From Dryas octopetala (taxonomy: Eukaryota; Streptophyta; Magnoliopsida; Rosales; Rosaceae): a stretch of DNA of 64,000 nucleotides. A program made the translations under genes and the position numbers. Shown here one piece after another: positions 23,161-33,908 of this stretch (position 1 is its first letter; the number at the start of each line of letters is the position of its first letter). The stretch lies in assembly GCA_963921425.1 (NCBI GenBank), contig OY992839.1, forward strand, positions 20,382,910 through 20,446,909, read 5' to 3'. The notes below the pieces were generated by a model, which saw only the letters and a list, made by a program, of their open reading frames with translations, did not search any database and was not told where the DNA came from.

Positions 23161-23344
23161 TTTTTTTTAAATTTTTTTTATTTATTTAAATTATATATTT
23201 AAATTTAATATTTATATTATATATTTAAATTTAATATTTAAAAAAAAATTCTTTATTCAAAAACTATATAAAACAAAATTCATAAATTTATATATCAAAA
23301 ATATCCATACAAAGTAGTAATTAACCCTAATATATATAGTCAAT

Positions 23345-24867
23345 CTATTCTAAACTAATAACATCATCATCATTCATATCTGACAGAGGTTGATGAGAAG
23401 ATGGTGGCGGGACAAACCCAGGTATCGCCTTGGTCAATGCAGCATACAACGCCTCCTTCTCCGCTCTCTCAGCTCGTAAGTCCTCCTGCAACTTCTTCAC
23501 TTGAGCGGACAACCCTGCGATGACTGCAGATGGCTGAGACGAAGATGAAGACGAAGACGAGGATCGAACATCACGAATCCGCCCATATCCCATGCCGCGT
23601 ATTTCCTTACCGGGCCTAACACCCAGTGAGTCTATCATAATACGAAGTCCGACATCGGGATCGACGACTGGAATCGACTCCAACGGAGTACCTGGAGGGT
23701 GCTGCTCGGCCAAGCTCTCCAAATATATTCTCGAGTTGGCCACCATCTCATCCTTCAAAATGTTTTATATACAAGTAACCAATTAGAAAAATAAATATAA
23801 AAAATTATATGATGAATTTTAAAATATAAAAAACTAACATGTTTTGCCTTGGCCGCATCACAACCGGGATGAACATAGATATCTCCGAAAGTATCTATCT
23901 CCGGGAATTGCGACCCACGCTGAAAAAGAAAATAATTTTGTCAAAGACCCAACCAATATTAAAGAATATATATGTATTAAATTAAATAATGACGTACCCG
24001 ACGTCGCGACTCCACTCGATATGAGATGGGCGTCGGACCACTATGATGGTTAAACGGCTTCCCTTTCCGGTTTCTGGCGTTGGCGACCGACTTCTTCTGT
24101 TAAATATTAAGCAAATTATAAATATGTTAGTGTATGTATACAATAATAGAATAACAAAACAATAATCGATTTTTTAAAGGCTTAAAATGATAAAACGTAC
24201 CAAAAACGACGGACTCATGAAATGATCGCACAAAAAACGCCACTGGTCAGACCGCTCTACCAACTCCATAGGGGGGTTCGCCAATGCCTCAACTGCCGAC
24301 GAAAATCCCTTGAAATGCACGTGTAGTTCGTGCTTCCACTGCCTGTAGGACTTGATGAGTAAATCTGTCATGTACGTGACAGTGAGGGGATCATCCATCT
24401 GAATGTCAAAGTTAACCTAAAAAAAATATTAGATTGTTATGAATGATCAAATTTATCATTTTGAATTAATTATTGAGCTATATACTCACTGAGATGGAGC
24501 GGATCACTTTGTGTTGAATCTCTGCCGGCAATTTTTTCCAAGTGGTTGCAACCATGGCGCACTCGGCACGAATAATAGCCCCCACATCATGCGAGAACAA
24601 ACTGTCAACGTTAGGATCTAACAGTCGTCGGCCGTTTTGCACACACATGACTGGAATCCGCGCCCCAGTACTGCGCACGATCTTAGAGGACTTCAACCCA
24701 CTACATGGTCCCCTCGTCGCAGTGGATGACGTCGCAGTAGATGAAGCGGAAGCGGAAGCGGAAGTGGTGACCTGACTAGAGCGGTGAGATCGACGGGCCC
24801 TCCGTGGCATAGAGGGGCTCCCAGTACTCGAGGATGGCTGAACTACATCATTGGGAGCTGACTCCAT
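23345..24867 (-). CDS. CACTA-encoded transposase_24-type (Ptta/En/Spm) protein, five exons
   Basis: The inferred exons are 24867-24490, 24416-24201, 24096-23998, 23919-23839 and 23752-23345. All introns are GT-AG in phase 0, giving 393 residues with no stop. The N-terminus is Ser/Ala-rich and of low complexity (about 1-70). The middle has the family pattern WKKLPAEIQHKVI, QWRFLCDHFMSPSF, then after splicing KKSVANARNRKGKPFNHHSG and GSQFPEIDTFGDIYVHPGCD. The C-terminal part has MVANSRIYLESLAEQ, a Ser run, and a predicted coiled coil (LSAQVKKLQEDLRAERAEKE, about 330-350), then an acidic tail. This family is thought to be an accessory DNA-binding protein that recognises the subterminal repeats. 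The start is the first ATG of exon 1. Exon joins are by eye. Confidence 0.85.
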
Positions 24868-24989
24868 CGCCTTTCACCTTATAACTAAATTATATTTCTC
24901 AAACTAATTAATCTACATTTTGTAATTAAACTAAATTTAATATTTAAAAACTAACAAACTAACTAATCCACATCACATGAACCGCTAAC

Positions 24990-25265
24990 CACAACACATA
25001 ATTGTGCACTCCCAAACTGTCCATGGGTAATTTGGACAATTCAAGAATCATATTGGAGCGCAGTCACGCCCAGCGCCCATGCGCGCGTCCAATAGACTCT
25101 CGAACGGGTCTAAGGTGAATTTAAATTTAGTGTACAAAGTTATCCACTGATAACTTCGCACGACTAGTTAAATGTACAAAGTTATCGATTGATAACTTCG
25201 CACAAGCGCTTCGTGCCACATGACCTCACCCAGTACTCGAGGAGTGCTGGACTACGTCATCGAAA
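24990..25265 (-). repeat. Partial duplication of the gene's first exon start, upstream of the gene
   Basis: CCAGTACTCGAGGAGTGCTG and GACTACGTCATCG at 25230-25262 repeat CCAGTACTCGAGGATGGCTG and AACTACATCATTG of exon 1 (24821-24853). The same stretch holds a doubled phrase TGTACAAAGTTATC..TGATAACTTCGCAC at about 25131-25165 and 25172-25204. It looks like a degraded tandem copy of the gene start. Confidence 0.65.
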
Positions 25266-25819
25266 ATTTTGCAATTACAACTAAACTAAATGTAACATAC
25301 AAACTAAACTATAATTAATCTAAAAAACTATTAAATTTTAGCATATAAAAACATACAAATTAATTAATCAATTTTGTAATTAATTTTAACATACAAACTA
25401 ATTCACTCAAAAATTTAATACAATTATATATGAAACATTAAATACTAAATCATACAAAAACTTAACTAAAAGATAGATTAAACACATACCTCACCAAAAA
25501 TGCAATTATCCTTCACAACAAATGCAACACTATCCTTCATTCACCAAAAAAAGAAATCATTGTCAAATATAAGCCCAACATCAATCTAAATTCAGATTTC
25601 ACAACCAAACCACTAAATTAAAAAAACCCACAACATTAACTAATTACCACTAAAATCAGAAATTTCACAACCAATTTATGCAAAATCTACAACAAGTACA
25701 AAATCCACAATATTAGAAAACATAAAAAACAGAAAATACCATAAAAAACAGAAAATACCAAAAAAAAAAACAGAAAATACCAAAAAATACAAAAAATACC
25801 CAGAAAATACCATAAATTC

Positions 25820-25852
<33 letters not shown>

Positions 25853-25854
25853 TT
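25266..25854. other. AT- and A-rich spacer in the CACTA
   Basis: No gene seen. Ends in repeated CAGAAAATACCA phrases and an A run of about 30 bases (25820-25847). By position it is the upstream region of the transposase_24-type gene. Confidence 0.5.
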
Positions 25855-26240
25855 CGAGGGGGTGTTGATCGAGCTGGTTTCGGCTTGGAGGGGCGGGGGG
25901 TTTTGGGTGAGCTGGTTTCGACTGGGGGGGGGATGGGTTTCGGTGGGGGTGGGTTTTCGGGGGAGGGTGGGTTTCGGGTGGGGGATGGGTTTCGGCGGGG
26001 GTGGGTATTCGGGTGGGGGGTGGGTTTCGGCGGGGGTGGGTATTCGGGGGGGGGTGGGTTTCGGCGGGGGTGGGTTTTTCGGGGGGGTGGGTTTCGGTAG
26101 GGGGGTGGGTTCTCGGGGGGGGGGGGTGGGTTGCCGATGGGGGGGGGGGGTTTTGGGTTTCGGGGAAGGAGGGAGGAGGAGGAGGAGGCGGAGGGAGGAA
26201 GAGGAGGGAGGAGGAGGAGGAGGGAGTGAGAGCTGAGGGA
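25855..26240. repeat. G-rich minisatellite in the CACTA
   Basis: Tandem copies of a unit of about 30 bp (GTGGGTTTCGGCGGGGGT, GGGTATTCGGGG) lie at 25915-26150, followed by a GGAGGA-rich stretch. G runs of up to ten bases lie on the + strand. Long frames here are made by the repeat and are not taken as genes. Confidence 0.9.
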
Positions 26241-26309
26241 CTGCGCGCGGCGCTGCGAGGGTGAGGGAGTGAGTGAGGAGAGTGACTGAAGTGAACCAGT
26301 GTTGGTATA

Positions 26310-26605
26310 AACTTAAAGACTTTGGGCGACGAACATGAATTCGTCGCCCAAAGTCACTTTAGGCGACGAATTAACACGTTTGTCGCCCAAAAGTGACTTT
26401 GAGCGACGAATTCATGTTCGTCGCCCAAAGATTGGGCGCGACGAACATGAATTCGTCGCCCAAAGTCACTTTGGGTGACAAACGTGTTAATTCGTCGCCC
26501 AAAGTCGTTGACTTTAGGGCACCGTTTTATCCCGCCAAAATTTCAAACTTTGGGCGACGCACTATTCGTCGCCTAAAGCCACATTTCGTCGCCCAAAGCT
26601 GAATT
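26310..26605. repeat. Inner right subterminal repeat block of the CACTA
   Basis: About twelve copies of TTTGGGCGACGAA in both orientations, many spaced by CATGAATTCGTCGC-type palindromes. It is separated from the outer block by a tandem array. Confidence 0.92.
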
Positions 26606-26614
26606 TTTTTATGA

Positions 26615-27475
26615 ACCATGATCGTTCATACGTTCGAGCTCCAATACCAAACTTCTAGATCTCCAATTGACCTAATATTTTAGAAGAATGATCTTTGAGT
26701 GACAAACTAATAAATGAACGGTTCAGATCGTTAAAAACACAATCGACATATAAGGTTCTACATATAAATCAGTGGTTTTTGCATTTGAAGAATAAAATTA
26801 TATCAACTCTTTCGTTAAAACCTTGTAGCTTCAATAATTGTGAAGACCACAACGTGATTATCACAATCAGAGCCATTCTTCATATATGTTCATACTCAAA
26901 GATCAACCCTGGAAAAAATCGGCTCAATCGGAGTTCATCTACCCGTTCGATTATTATTATAAGAATCAAGATCGTTCATACATCCTAAATGCAAAACCTA
27001 ACTTCTACATCTCCAATTGAGTTAATTTTTTGCATGGATGATCTTTGAGTGAGGCACTAAGGAATGATCGGTTCGGATCGTTAAAAACACAATACAAAAG
27101 TGATCTTCTACATACAAATACACTTGAAGAGTATAATTATATTAACTTTTGGGTAGAAATTTTGGCGATTCAACAATTTGTGAAGACTACAATGTGATTT
27201 CAACGATCGGAACCGTTCATTCTATTCGTTTATACTGGAAGATCATCCCTGCAAAAAATCGGCTAAATCTGAATTCATCTCATACTTCGATTCGTATTAG
27301 AAAATTTACAATCGTTCATAAGTTCAACCACCGTTACCTAACTTCTACATCTCCGATTGAGCTAATTTTTTGCATGGATGATCCTTGAGTGGGGAATTAA
27401 AAAAGGAATGGTTATGATCTTTGGAAATACAATCGTATCGTATGCTATTACATATATAAAATTGTAAACAAAAAA
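26615..27475. repeat. Tandem array of a unit of about 345 bp inside the CACTA
   Basis: Two full copies and one partial start near 26623, 26969 and 27311. They share ATCGTTCATA, ACTTCTA.ATCTCCAATTGA, GATGATCTTTGAGTG, GGTTC.GATCGTTAAAAACA and CAAAAAATCGGCT. The units are diverged, so the array is not new. It sits between two blocks of subterminal repeats. Confidence 0.85.
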
Positions 27476-27479
27476 GTAT

Positions 27480-28090
27480 TCTTGCTTTGGGCGAGGAACT
27501 ACAAATTTCGTCGCCCAAAGTGATCTTGGGCGAGGAACCTGACAATTCGTCGCCCAAAGTTACTTTAGGCTAACTTTGGGCGACGAAATGTTAGGTTCCT
27601 CGCCCAAACCATTATTACAAAACAGGATGACCCTTTGGGCGACAAACAGGTTCCTCGCCCAAACTATGTTTGGGCGACGAACATAATTTCGTCACCCAAA
27701 GAGCCTTTGGGCGAGGAATATACAGATTCGTCGCCCAAAGTGTCTTTGGGCGACGAAATATTTTGTCACCCAAAGTAAGTTTGGGCGACAAATTTACATT
27801 TTCCTCGCCCAAAGACACTTTGGGCGACGAACCTGTATATTCCTCGCCCAATGTATTTCTCAATTAATTGTTTGTTGCGTATGTTTAGGCGACGAGATTA
27901 GTTCGTCGCCCAAAGTAACTTTGGGCGAGGAACATGTTATTCGTCGCCCAAACCTCCTTTGGGCAACGAACAGGTTCGTCGCCCAAACCTTTATGACATT
28001 GAGCGACAAAATTTCTTGTCGTCGCCCTAAATTGCTTTGAGCGACGAATATATGTTCGTCGCCCAAAGTGTGGTCGCCCAAATATGTTTT
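27480..28090. repeat. Outer right subterminal repeat block of the CACTA
   Basis: About 22 copies of the TTTGGGCGACGAA motif in both orientations, with many GAGGAA variants. The block ends next to the CACTA terminus. Confidence 0.95.
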
Positions 28091-28100
28091 TCTTGTAGTG

Positions 28101-28410
28101 AAAAGAAAGGAAGGAAAGAAAGAAAGAAAGAAAAAAGAAAAGAAAAGAAAGGAAGGAAAGAAAGAAAGAAAAAAGAAAAGAAAAGAAAAGAAAAAAAGAA
28201 AAGAGAAAAGAAAATAGAAGGTGGAGAGTTACGGGAAAAGGAAGGAAACATGAACAGCAAGGAAAGAAAGAAGAAAGAAAAGAAAGGAAGGAAAGAAAGA
28301 AAAAAGAAAAAGAAAAGAAAGAAAAAAGAAAAGAAAGAAAAAAGAAAAGAGAAAAAGAAAAGAGAAAAGAAAAGAAATAAAAGAAAATAATAAAATGAAA
28401 AGAAAAAAAA
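28101..28410. repeat. Purine (GAAA)n-rich tract
   Basis: Almost pure A/G on the + strand (AAAGAAAGGAAGGAAAGAAA repeated), including the right copy of the 75-bp direct repeat. Frames here encode only Lys/Glu/Arg runs and are not genes. Confidence 0.9.
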
Positions 28411-29089
28411 AAAAAAATTTAGGATTGATTGGGATTTGGGGCCTTTGGGCAATTAGAAAGAAAAAAAAATTTTGGGGTTTGGTTTGACCGTTTTGAGATT
28501 TCGTTTAGTTATTTTTAAACCCAACACATTTTTATATAAAAAACTAATTAAAAATATCCTAAAAAGCCTAAACTCTAATATCTTATATCATATCTTAAAC
28601 AATATAGAGTATATATTATAGAATATATAGGGTTTAGTGTATAGATTATAGAGTATAAAGAGTATTAGGGTACGTATATAGAGTGTATAGAGTTTAGTAT
28701 TAGGATTTAGCGTATAGATTATAGATTTATAAAGTATAGAGAATATACTAATTTCATTTATTTATTATACTAATTTTATTTAACCGTATTTGCCTCCAGC
28801 GCGCATTATATTTATCTTATATCACATGAAATCTACTATATAATTTAGTTTCTTCAATGTTTTTTTATCAATGTAGTAGATAATATGTTAAATAAACATA
28901 TGATAAAGTTTCATTCAAAATTTCCGTATTTTAATAGTAATTTCTGTCATTTCTGTCTAATTTCTATCGAAATTTAAAAATCTTCGAAATTTCCGTCGAA
29001 ATTTTCATTGAAATTTTCATCGAAATTTCTTCGAAACCCGAAATTTTATTCCTTGGTCTCAACAACATAATTAACACTTGTAAATTGGT

Positions 29090-29670
29090 GAGTGTCACAC
29101 AATTATTGATTTCAAATCAGTGACTATCTCACAGTATTTGTTTCAGTATATATGTGACAATATATATTTCAATATATGTATAGGTTTTTACAGATACAGA
29201 AAATTAGTATATGTGTGACAGTATCTGTTTATATTTTTATAGATACTGATTTCAGTATCTTTGTGACGGTATCTATTTCAGTATATGTGTAGCAGTATCT
29301 ATTTCAATATCTGTGTGACAATATCTGTTTAGGTTTTTTAAATATACTAAAACAGGTATTGATTTTTAGTATCTGTGTGCCAGTATTTGTTTAGGCACAA
29401 TTATTGATTTCGAATCAGTAACTGTCACACAGTGTCTAATATGTTTTCGAAACTGTGCGACAATTTCCAATTTAAAATCGGCATATTAGACACTATTGAC
29501 AGTGTCTAATATGTTTCCGAAACTGTCTGACAATTTCCAATTTAAAATTGGCATATTAGACACTGCCTCTAATATGTTTTTGAAACTGTGCAACAATTTC
29601 CAATTTAAATTTAGTAACTGTGTGACAATTTTCAATTAAAAAATATTGTCTAATATGTACACTGCATGTG
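29090..29670. repeat. Minisatellites of two unit types
   Basis: Bases 29110-29390 repeat CAGTATCTGTGTGACAGTAT-like phrases about nine times. Bases 29395-29650 hold about three copies of a unit of about 70 bp (GTGTCTAATATGTTTTCGAA, ACTGTGCGACAATTTCCAAT, TTAAAATCGGCATATTAGAC). Both lie just outside the hAT target duplication. Confidence 0.85.
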
Positions 29671-29699
29671 TCTTATATGCATCTTAAACAAGAGGATAA

Positions 29700-29905
29700 A
29701 GATAAACAAGATGCAAGGAAAAAAAAAAAAAAGGTGACAAAATGGGGAAAAAAAACCATTACACGTTGCTGCAAGTAAAAAAATGAGAAAGCTAGGAAAA
29801 AAAAAATCTTACATGTTGTGGCAAGTAAAAAGAGGACAAATAGAAAAAATATAATAAAAAAAGTTATACGTTGCTTCAGGTAAAAAAAGGAGAAAGAGAA
29901 ATTAT
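29700..29905. repeat. A-rich tandem repeat of about 65 bp
   Basis: Three diverged copies contain (T)TACACGTTGCTGCAAGTAAA followed by an A-rich spacer, at about 29755, 29815 and 29865. No coding content. Confidence 0.75.
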
Positions 29906-30552
29906 CTTTTTGTAATTTTCAAAATTAGGATATATTGCTGACACCATCGATGAGTAAACTTTAATTGACTTTTTTTAATTTATTGAAATTTTCATACATA
30001 CGTTAATTAGTGATGTTAGTGACAGTGGTTGTAATTTGTAGTTTTTGTTATGTCCTCTTTTGTAAAATGTATAATTTCATTTCATACAAATAGGTCAATG
30101 GTGACTGTTTTGGGATTTCAAAATTGTTCATTGACCTATTTATAATTTTGAAATGTTTTATTGATTTTTTTGTAAATAGCCCTAAAAATTAAACATATCA
30201 AACCAAGGGTTAAAAAATGTTATGTTCTTATGACATATAAATTTGTACTATAAAATTTTGTATAAATTAACATATGGATAAATCACAAATAATTGAGCTA
30301 CTTAATTATGTTATATTTAAAAGGAATTTTTTTTTTGCAAAAAGATTCCAACTATACGTACCCCTATTTTCAGTTGAGGATTCCGTTTTCACTTTGATTC
30401 AATCAAGCACTATAATTAACGAAGTGTTTCAATCAAGAATATTTCGTCAATTCTGTAAAAAAATTCGTTAAAATGCTGAGTTGACTTCACTAAACCTATG
30501 ACATAAGTCTTATATAAGCTAAACAAATCCATTTGCATGATTCCAAGAAAAC
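29906..30552. other. AT-rich intergenic DNA
   Basis: No gene seen. A short inverted phrase (AATAGGTCAATGGTGACTGT at 30088 with ATTGACCTATTT at 30130) is present. Confidence 0.45.
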
Positions 30553-30778
30553 ATTATTGTATATGACCGTAACACCACGTGACATAATGACGTGGTGTTA
30601 CCAATCCACTAAATTATGACATATGGACGATTTTAAGGGTTTTTTTCCTAGATTTTAGGGTTAAGTTTTTCCTAGATTTTAAGATTTTAGAAATTAATTA
30701 CTATACACGTGTTATAATTTGAGTGGATTAGTAACATCACGTCATCATGCCACGTGATGTTACGGTCACATATAATAA
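30553..30778. mobile_element. Foldback MITE with G-box-like ends
   Basis: Left TATATGACCGTAACACCACG and, inward from the right, TATGTGACCGTAACATCACG begin inverted arms of about 75 bp that also share GACGTGRTGTTAC.AATCCAC. The 226-bp element has no frame. The CACGTG core occurs in the arms. The duplication at the target could not be fixed. Confidence 0.75.
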
Positions 30779-31121
30779 TTTCTTGATTTGAAAGTTCTTG
30801 GTTCATTGTCTTGGGTCAGGGTCTTAAGTTTTGAGGATCCATTTCAAACAAAAAAAAAAATAGAAATTTTTGAGCTTGAGTCCATATTTGAGTCCCGGAT
30901 CTCAAGTTGGAGGCTCAAATCTTCAACTCAAGTGGTCTGAGGTTCGAGTGTTGGTTCTGTATCTCAATTCTAAGGTCTTGGGCCTATGACTCAAGTACAA
31001 AGTTTAAAGTCCTACATTTCTAACAATTTAATTTTAAAATGTCCATTAGTTCTAATGTTTTACCAAACGAGCTAGAATGAAAATTATCATTCTTACGGAA
31101 CCAAACATTGAAACGGTTATT
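30779..31121. other. Intergenic DNA
   Basis: No gene seen. It contains an A run at 30850-30860 and text-like repetition of CTCAAGT/GAGTC phrases. Confidence 0.45.
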
Positions 31122-31130
31122 TAATATAAA

Positions 31131-32817
31131 GGCTTTTTATCATGTTACGCACCTGAACTTTGACCCGTTTTTCACTTCACCACCTAATACATTTTTTGAC
31201 TCGATGTGCCACTTGAATTTTAAAATATTTTCAATGTGAGACCTCCCGTCCAATTCCGTCATATTTTCTGTTAAAAATAAGGTTATTTTGGTCTTTTTAT
31301 GTTAATTTACTGTTCATCATTTTCAACCCTAAGCCTCATGTTTTCTAATTTTTATCTCAACTTCACCCCTACTGTTGACTCATCATATCTCCATCAAAAT
31401 CAACAATCTTATACTGATTTTGAAACTATGAATCTCCTCTTTATAACCATATAAAAATAATTCAAAAATAAGCTATGAAACTCGAGATAATGGGTCATAA
31501 ACTAGGCTACCCGAAACAGCCAAATTATCTAAAATAATTGCAGATTTTCCAAATTTCACCAAACTTCAATTTCCTTCAAATTCATCACCCTAAATTTCAC
31601 CCAACTCCAAATTCCTTCAAAATCTCCATCAAGAACATAAACCTCAAAATTAAGAAATCAAAATCAAGAGAAGTAAAATGATATAACTCAGTTTTCATTA
31701 AATTAGCTAATAATTTTGTCTAATTAGTTGCAATTATTTTTATATTTATGTTTTTTTTTTAAATTTGGACGTGTAGAAGATAGTAGCTTCTACACTTACC
31801 TATTTTCTTTTGTTGTTTTAGAGTATAGTTTTGATTGGTTATTCTAAGATGTGGTTGGGTGGTGGTTTAAGTGAGGTGTGTGTTTGTGGTGGTGTGGTGT
31901 TGGTGGTATAAGACTGGGGTTTTAAACACAACTTAGAACATCAAACTCAGCTGAACCAAAGAGAACTCGAGAGAAAGAAAGAAAAAGGAAGAAGAAAGGA
32001 AAAACCAGAGAGAGAGGAGAAGAAGGAGAGAAAGGGACAAGGAGAGGAATACAAAGAAAGAGGAAGGAGAAAGGAAAGGAGGAAGAAAAGGTAAACTCCA
32101 ATTCCATACACTCTGTTTTTCTTTGATTTCAAATTTGGTGATGAAATCTGTTTTTGGTGAGGTTTATATAATTGTTAGAGATGTTTATAGGATCACACAC
32201 AACCTAGAGTTTGAAGGAGAATTGAAGTGATTTTCGGGTTGGGGTGTAGAGAGTAAATTTTCAGTTTTTGGTTTTTGATTTTCATTCCTTTTGGTCGAGT
32301 TTTCTATGATTTTAATTGAAGTATAAGTTATAATTTATCATTCCCTAACCTTAGGAATCGAATTGGATAGTGAGAATCAAAGAGAATTGAAATTGGATGA
32401 ATTTTGGGAAATCTGCAAATTTTGGACAGTTTCGGGTACTTACCTTTGAGACCAATTATCTTGCATTTTACCCGTCCATTTTGAGTGGTCTTTGTATAGT
32501 TATAAAGAAGAGTTGCATAGCTTTAAAATGAGTATAAGTTTGTTGAATTTGGTGAAAATTTGATGAGTCAAAAGTAGGAGTGAAGTTGAGATAAAAATTA
32601 ATGAAAAACATGAGGTTTGAGGTTGAAGATGATAAATAGTAAATTAACATAAAAAGACCAAAATAGCCTTATTTTTAACAGAAAATGTGACAGAATTGGA
32701 CGAAGGTCTCACATTGAAAATTTTTTAAAATTCAGGTGGTACATCGAGTCAAAAAATTTATTAGGTAATGAAGTAAAAAACGGGTTAAAATTTAGGTAGA
32801 TAACATCATAAAAAGCC
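31131..32817. mobile_element. Large Mutator-type foldback element with perfect 9-bp target duplication
   Basis: TAATATAAA is duplicated exactly at 31122-31130 and 32818-32826. The ends GGCTTTTTATCATGTTACGC and, inward from the right, GGCTTTTTATGATGTTATCT start inverted arms of roughly 400-450 bp (including GACCCGTTTTTCACTTCA, GTTAATTTACTGTT, CTCCTCTTTATAACCATATAA). The 1687-bp element has a purine-rich core at 31960-32090 and no gene. It shares its tip GGCTTTTTATCA with the foldback at 57207. Confidence 0.88.
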
Positions 32818-32826
32818 TAATATAAA

Positions 32827-33872
32827 TGATTCCAATCCATTCCATTACCAACGTACCTTACTCTAAACCAAACATATACAATACCTTAGGACTATGTTTT
32901 TGAAGGAGAAATAAGAGAATTCAATCGGAACCTACAGAGAATTAGGATTAAATTATTAGAAATACTAGCTAAATTTTTTCTTCTTCTGCTTATTTTGCAG
33001 TACATGTAACCTCATAGCTCATCTTTTAGATTATCCTTTAAAAAATATCTCTATAAAAAATTATTTAGTTATGTAATTATTATCAAATAAATAGATGATT
33101 TTTATAACAATTAAATTTATTGTATTTATTTGATAATAGTTAAATAATTAAATAATTTTCAATTTTGTTGATTTTTTGTAAAGATAATCTTTAAAACGCA
33201 ATCTAGGAAATGAATAATTTTGATCATGCGACTATATTGTATAATGGGCAAAAGAAAATAGAAAGTAAAAGGAGAATGTAGAAAAAAAAAATATGTATGT
33301 AGCATTCCTCATTATATATCCTCGAGCTAGAACTCAATGCTCTACAGTCTACACACTAGTATACATTCCCCGCCTCTCCCTCATATTTAGCACGCACGCT
33401 CAAGCATGAAACAGATTGCCACCTTTACTGTTCTTTTTTCACACTTTGATTTATAGTTTTTTTTTTCTATTTTATTATATATTATTATTATAGAAGTTAG
33501 TATATATGTGGCTACCTAATAATTTATACTCTTTAATTTATCTTTACCTAATAATTTATATATGTGACTACCTAGCTTGATTAATTAACCCTTTTTTACA
33601 AGGACGTGTGTTTTACAACATTTTTCATTTAAGGATATATTCATTGTATCAAGAACGACCGCCATATTTGACTAAGCCCATATATCTTGGAGTACTCACT
33701 CTTAATTTGATGATGAATGATTGACTTGTGTGACTTGTCATTCATAGTTAATTCTTAATCTCTAAGTTGAAATATCATAGTAACTGTGCCATTCCAGTGG
33801 GACAATCACTCTTTTAAGTTTTATGTAATAGAGGGCAAGTTTAGCTTTAGGTTGCCAGTGGCACCTAGGTCT

Positions 33873-33908
<36 letters not shown>

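Larger units (their letters stand above)
22636..28100 (-). mobile_element. CACTA (En/Spm) element, non-autonomous
   Basis: The termini are CACTACAAGAAAAA and the exact complement TTTTTCTTGTAGTG. AAA flanks both ends (22633-22635, 28101-28103), fitting the 3-bp duplication of this superfamily. Arrays of TTTGGGCGACGAA in both orientations fill the subterminal parts (22660-23160, 26310-26605, 27480-28090). The minus strand carries one spliced transposase_24-type gene. No catalytic TNP2-type (transposase_21) gene was found, so mobility would depend on a helper. Total length is 5465 bp. Confidence 0.93.
22173..29055. mobile_element. hAT-type element hosting a nested CACTA element
   Basis: The ends are CAAGGTGTTAAATTTCGA and, inward from the right, CAAGGAATAAAATTTCGG. 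An exact 8-bp target duplication GTCTCAAC lies at 22165-22172 and 29056-29063. Inside both ends are repeated GAAATTTC phrases. Without the CACTA insertion the element is about 1.4 kb and shows no transposase. It contains a purine-rich, partly duplicated region that received the CACTA, and an AT-rich stretch (28560-28750) with repeated TATAGAGTATA phrases. Confidence 0.75.

Noticed and set aside
25862..26264. Several overlapping Gly-rich open frames
   Set aside because: They are made by the G-rich minisatellite and have no start context or domain.
28027..28452. Long open frames on both strands
   Set aside because: They come from the (GAAA)n tract and encode only Lys/Glu or Phe/Ser runs.
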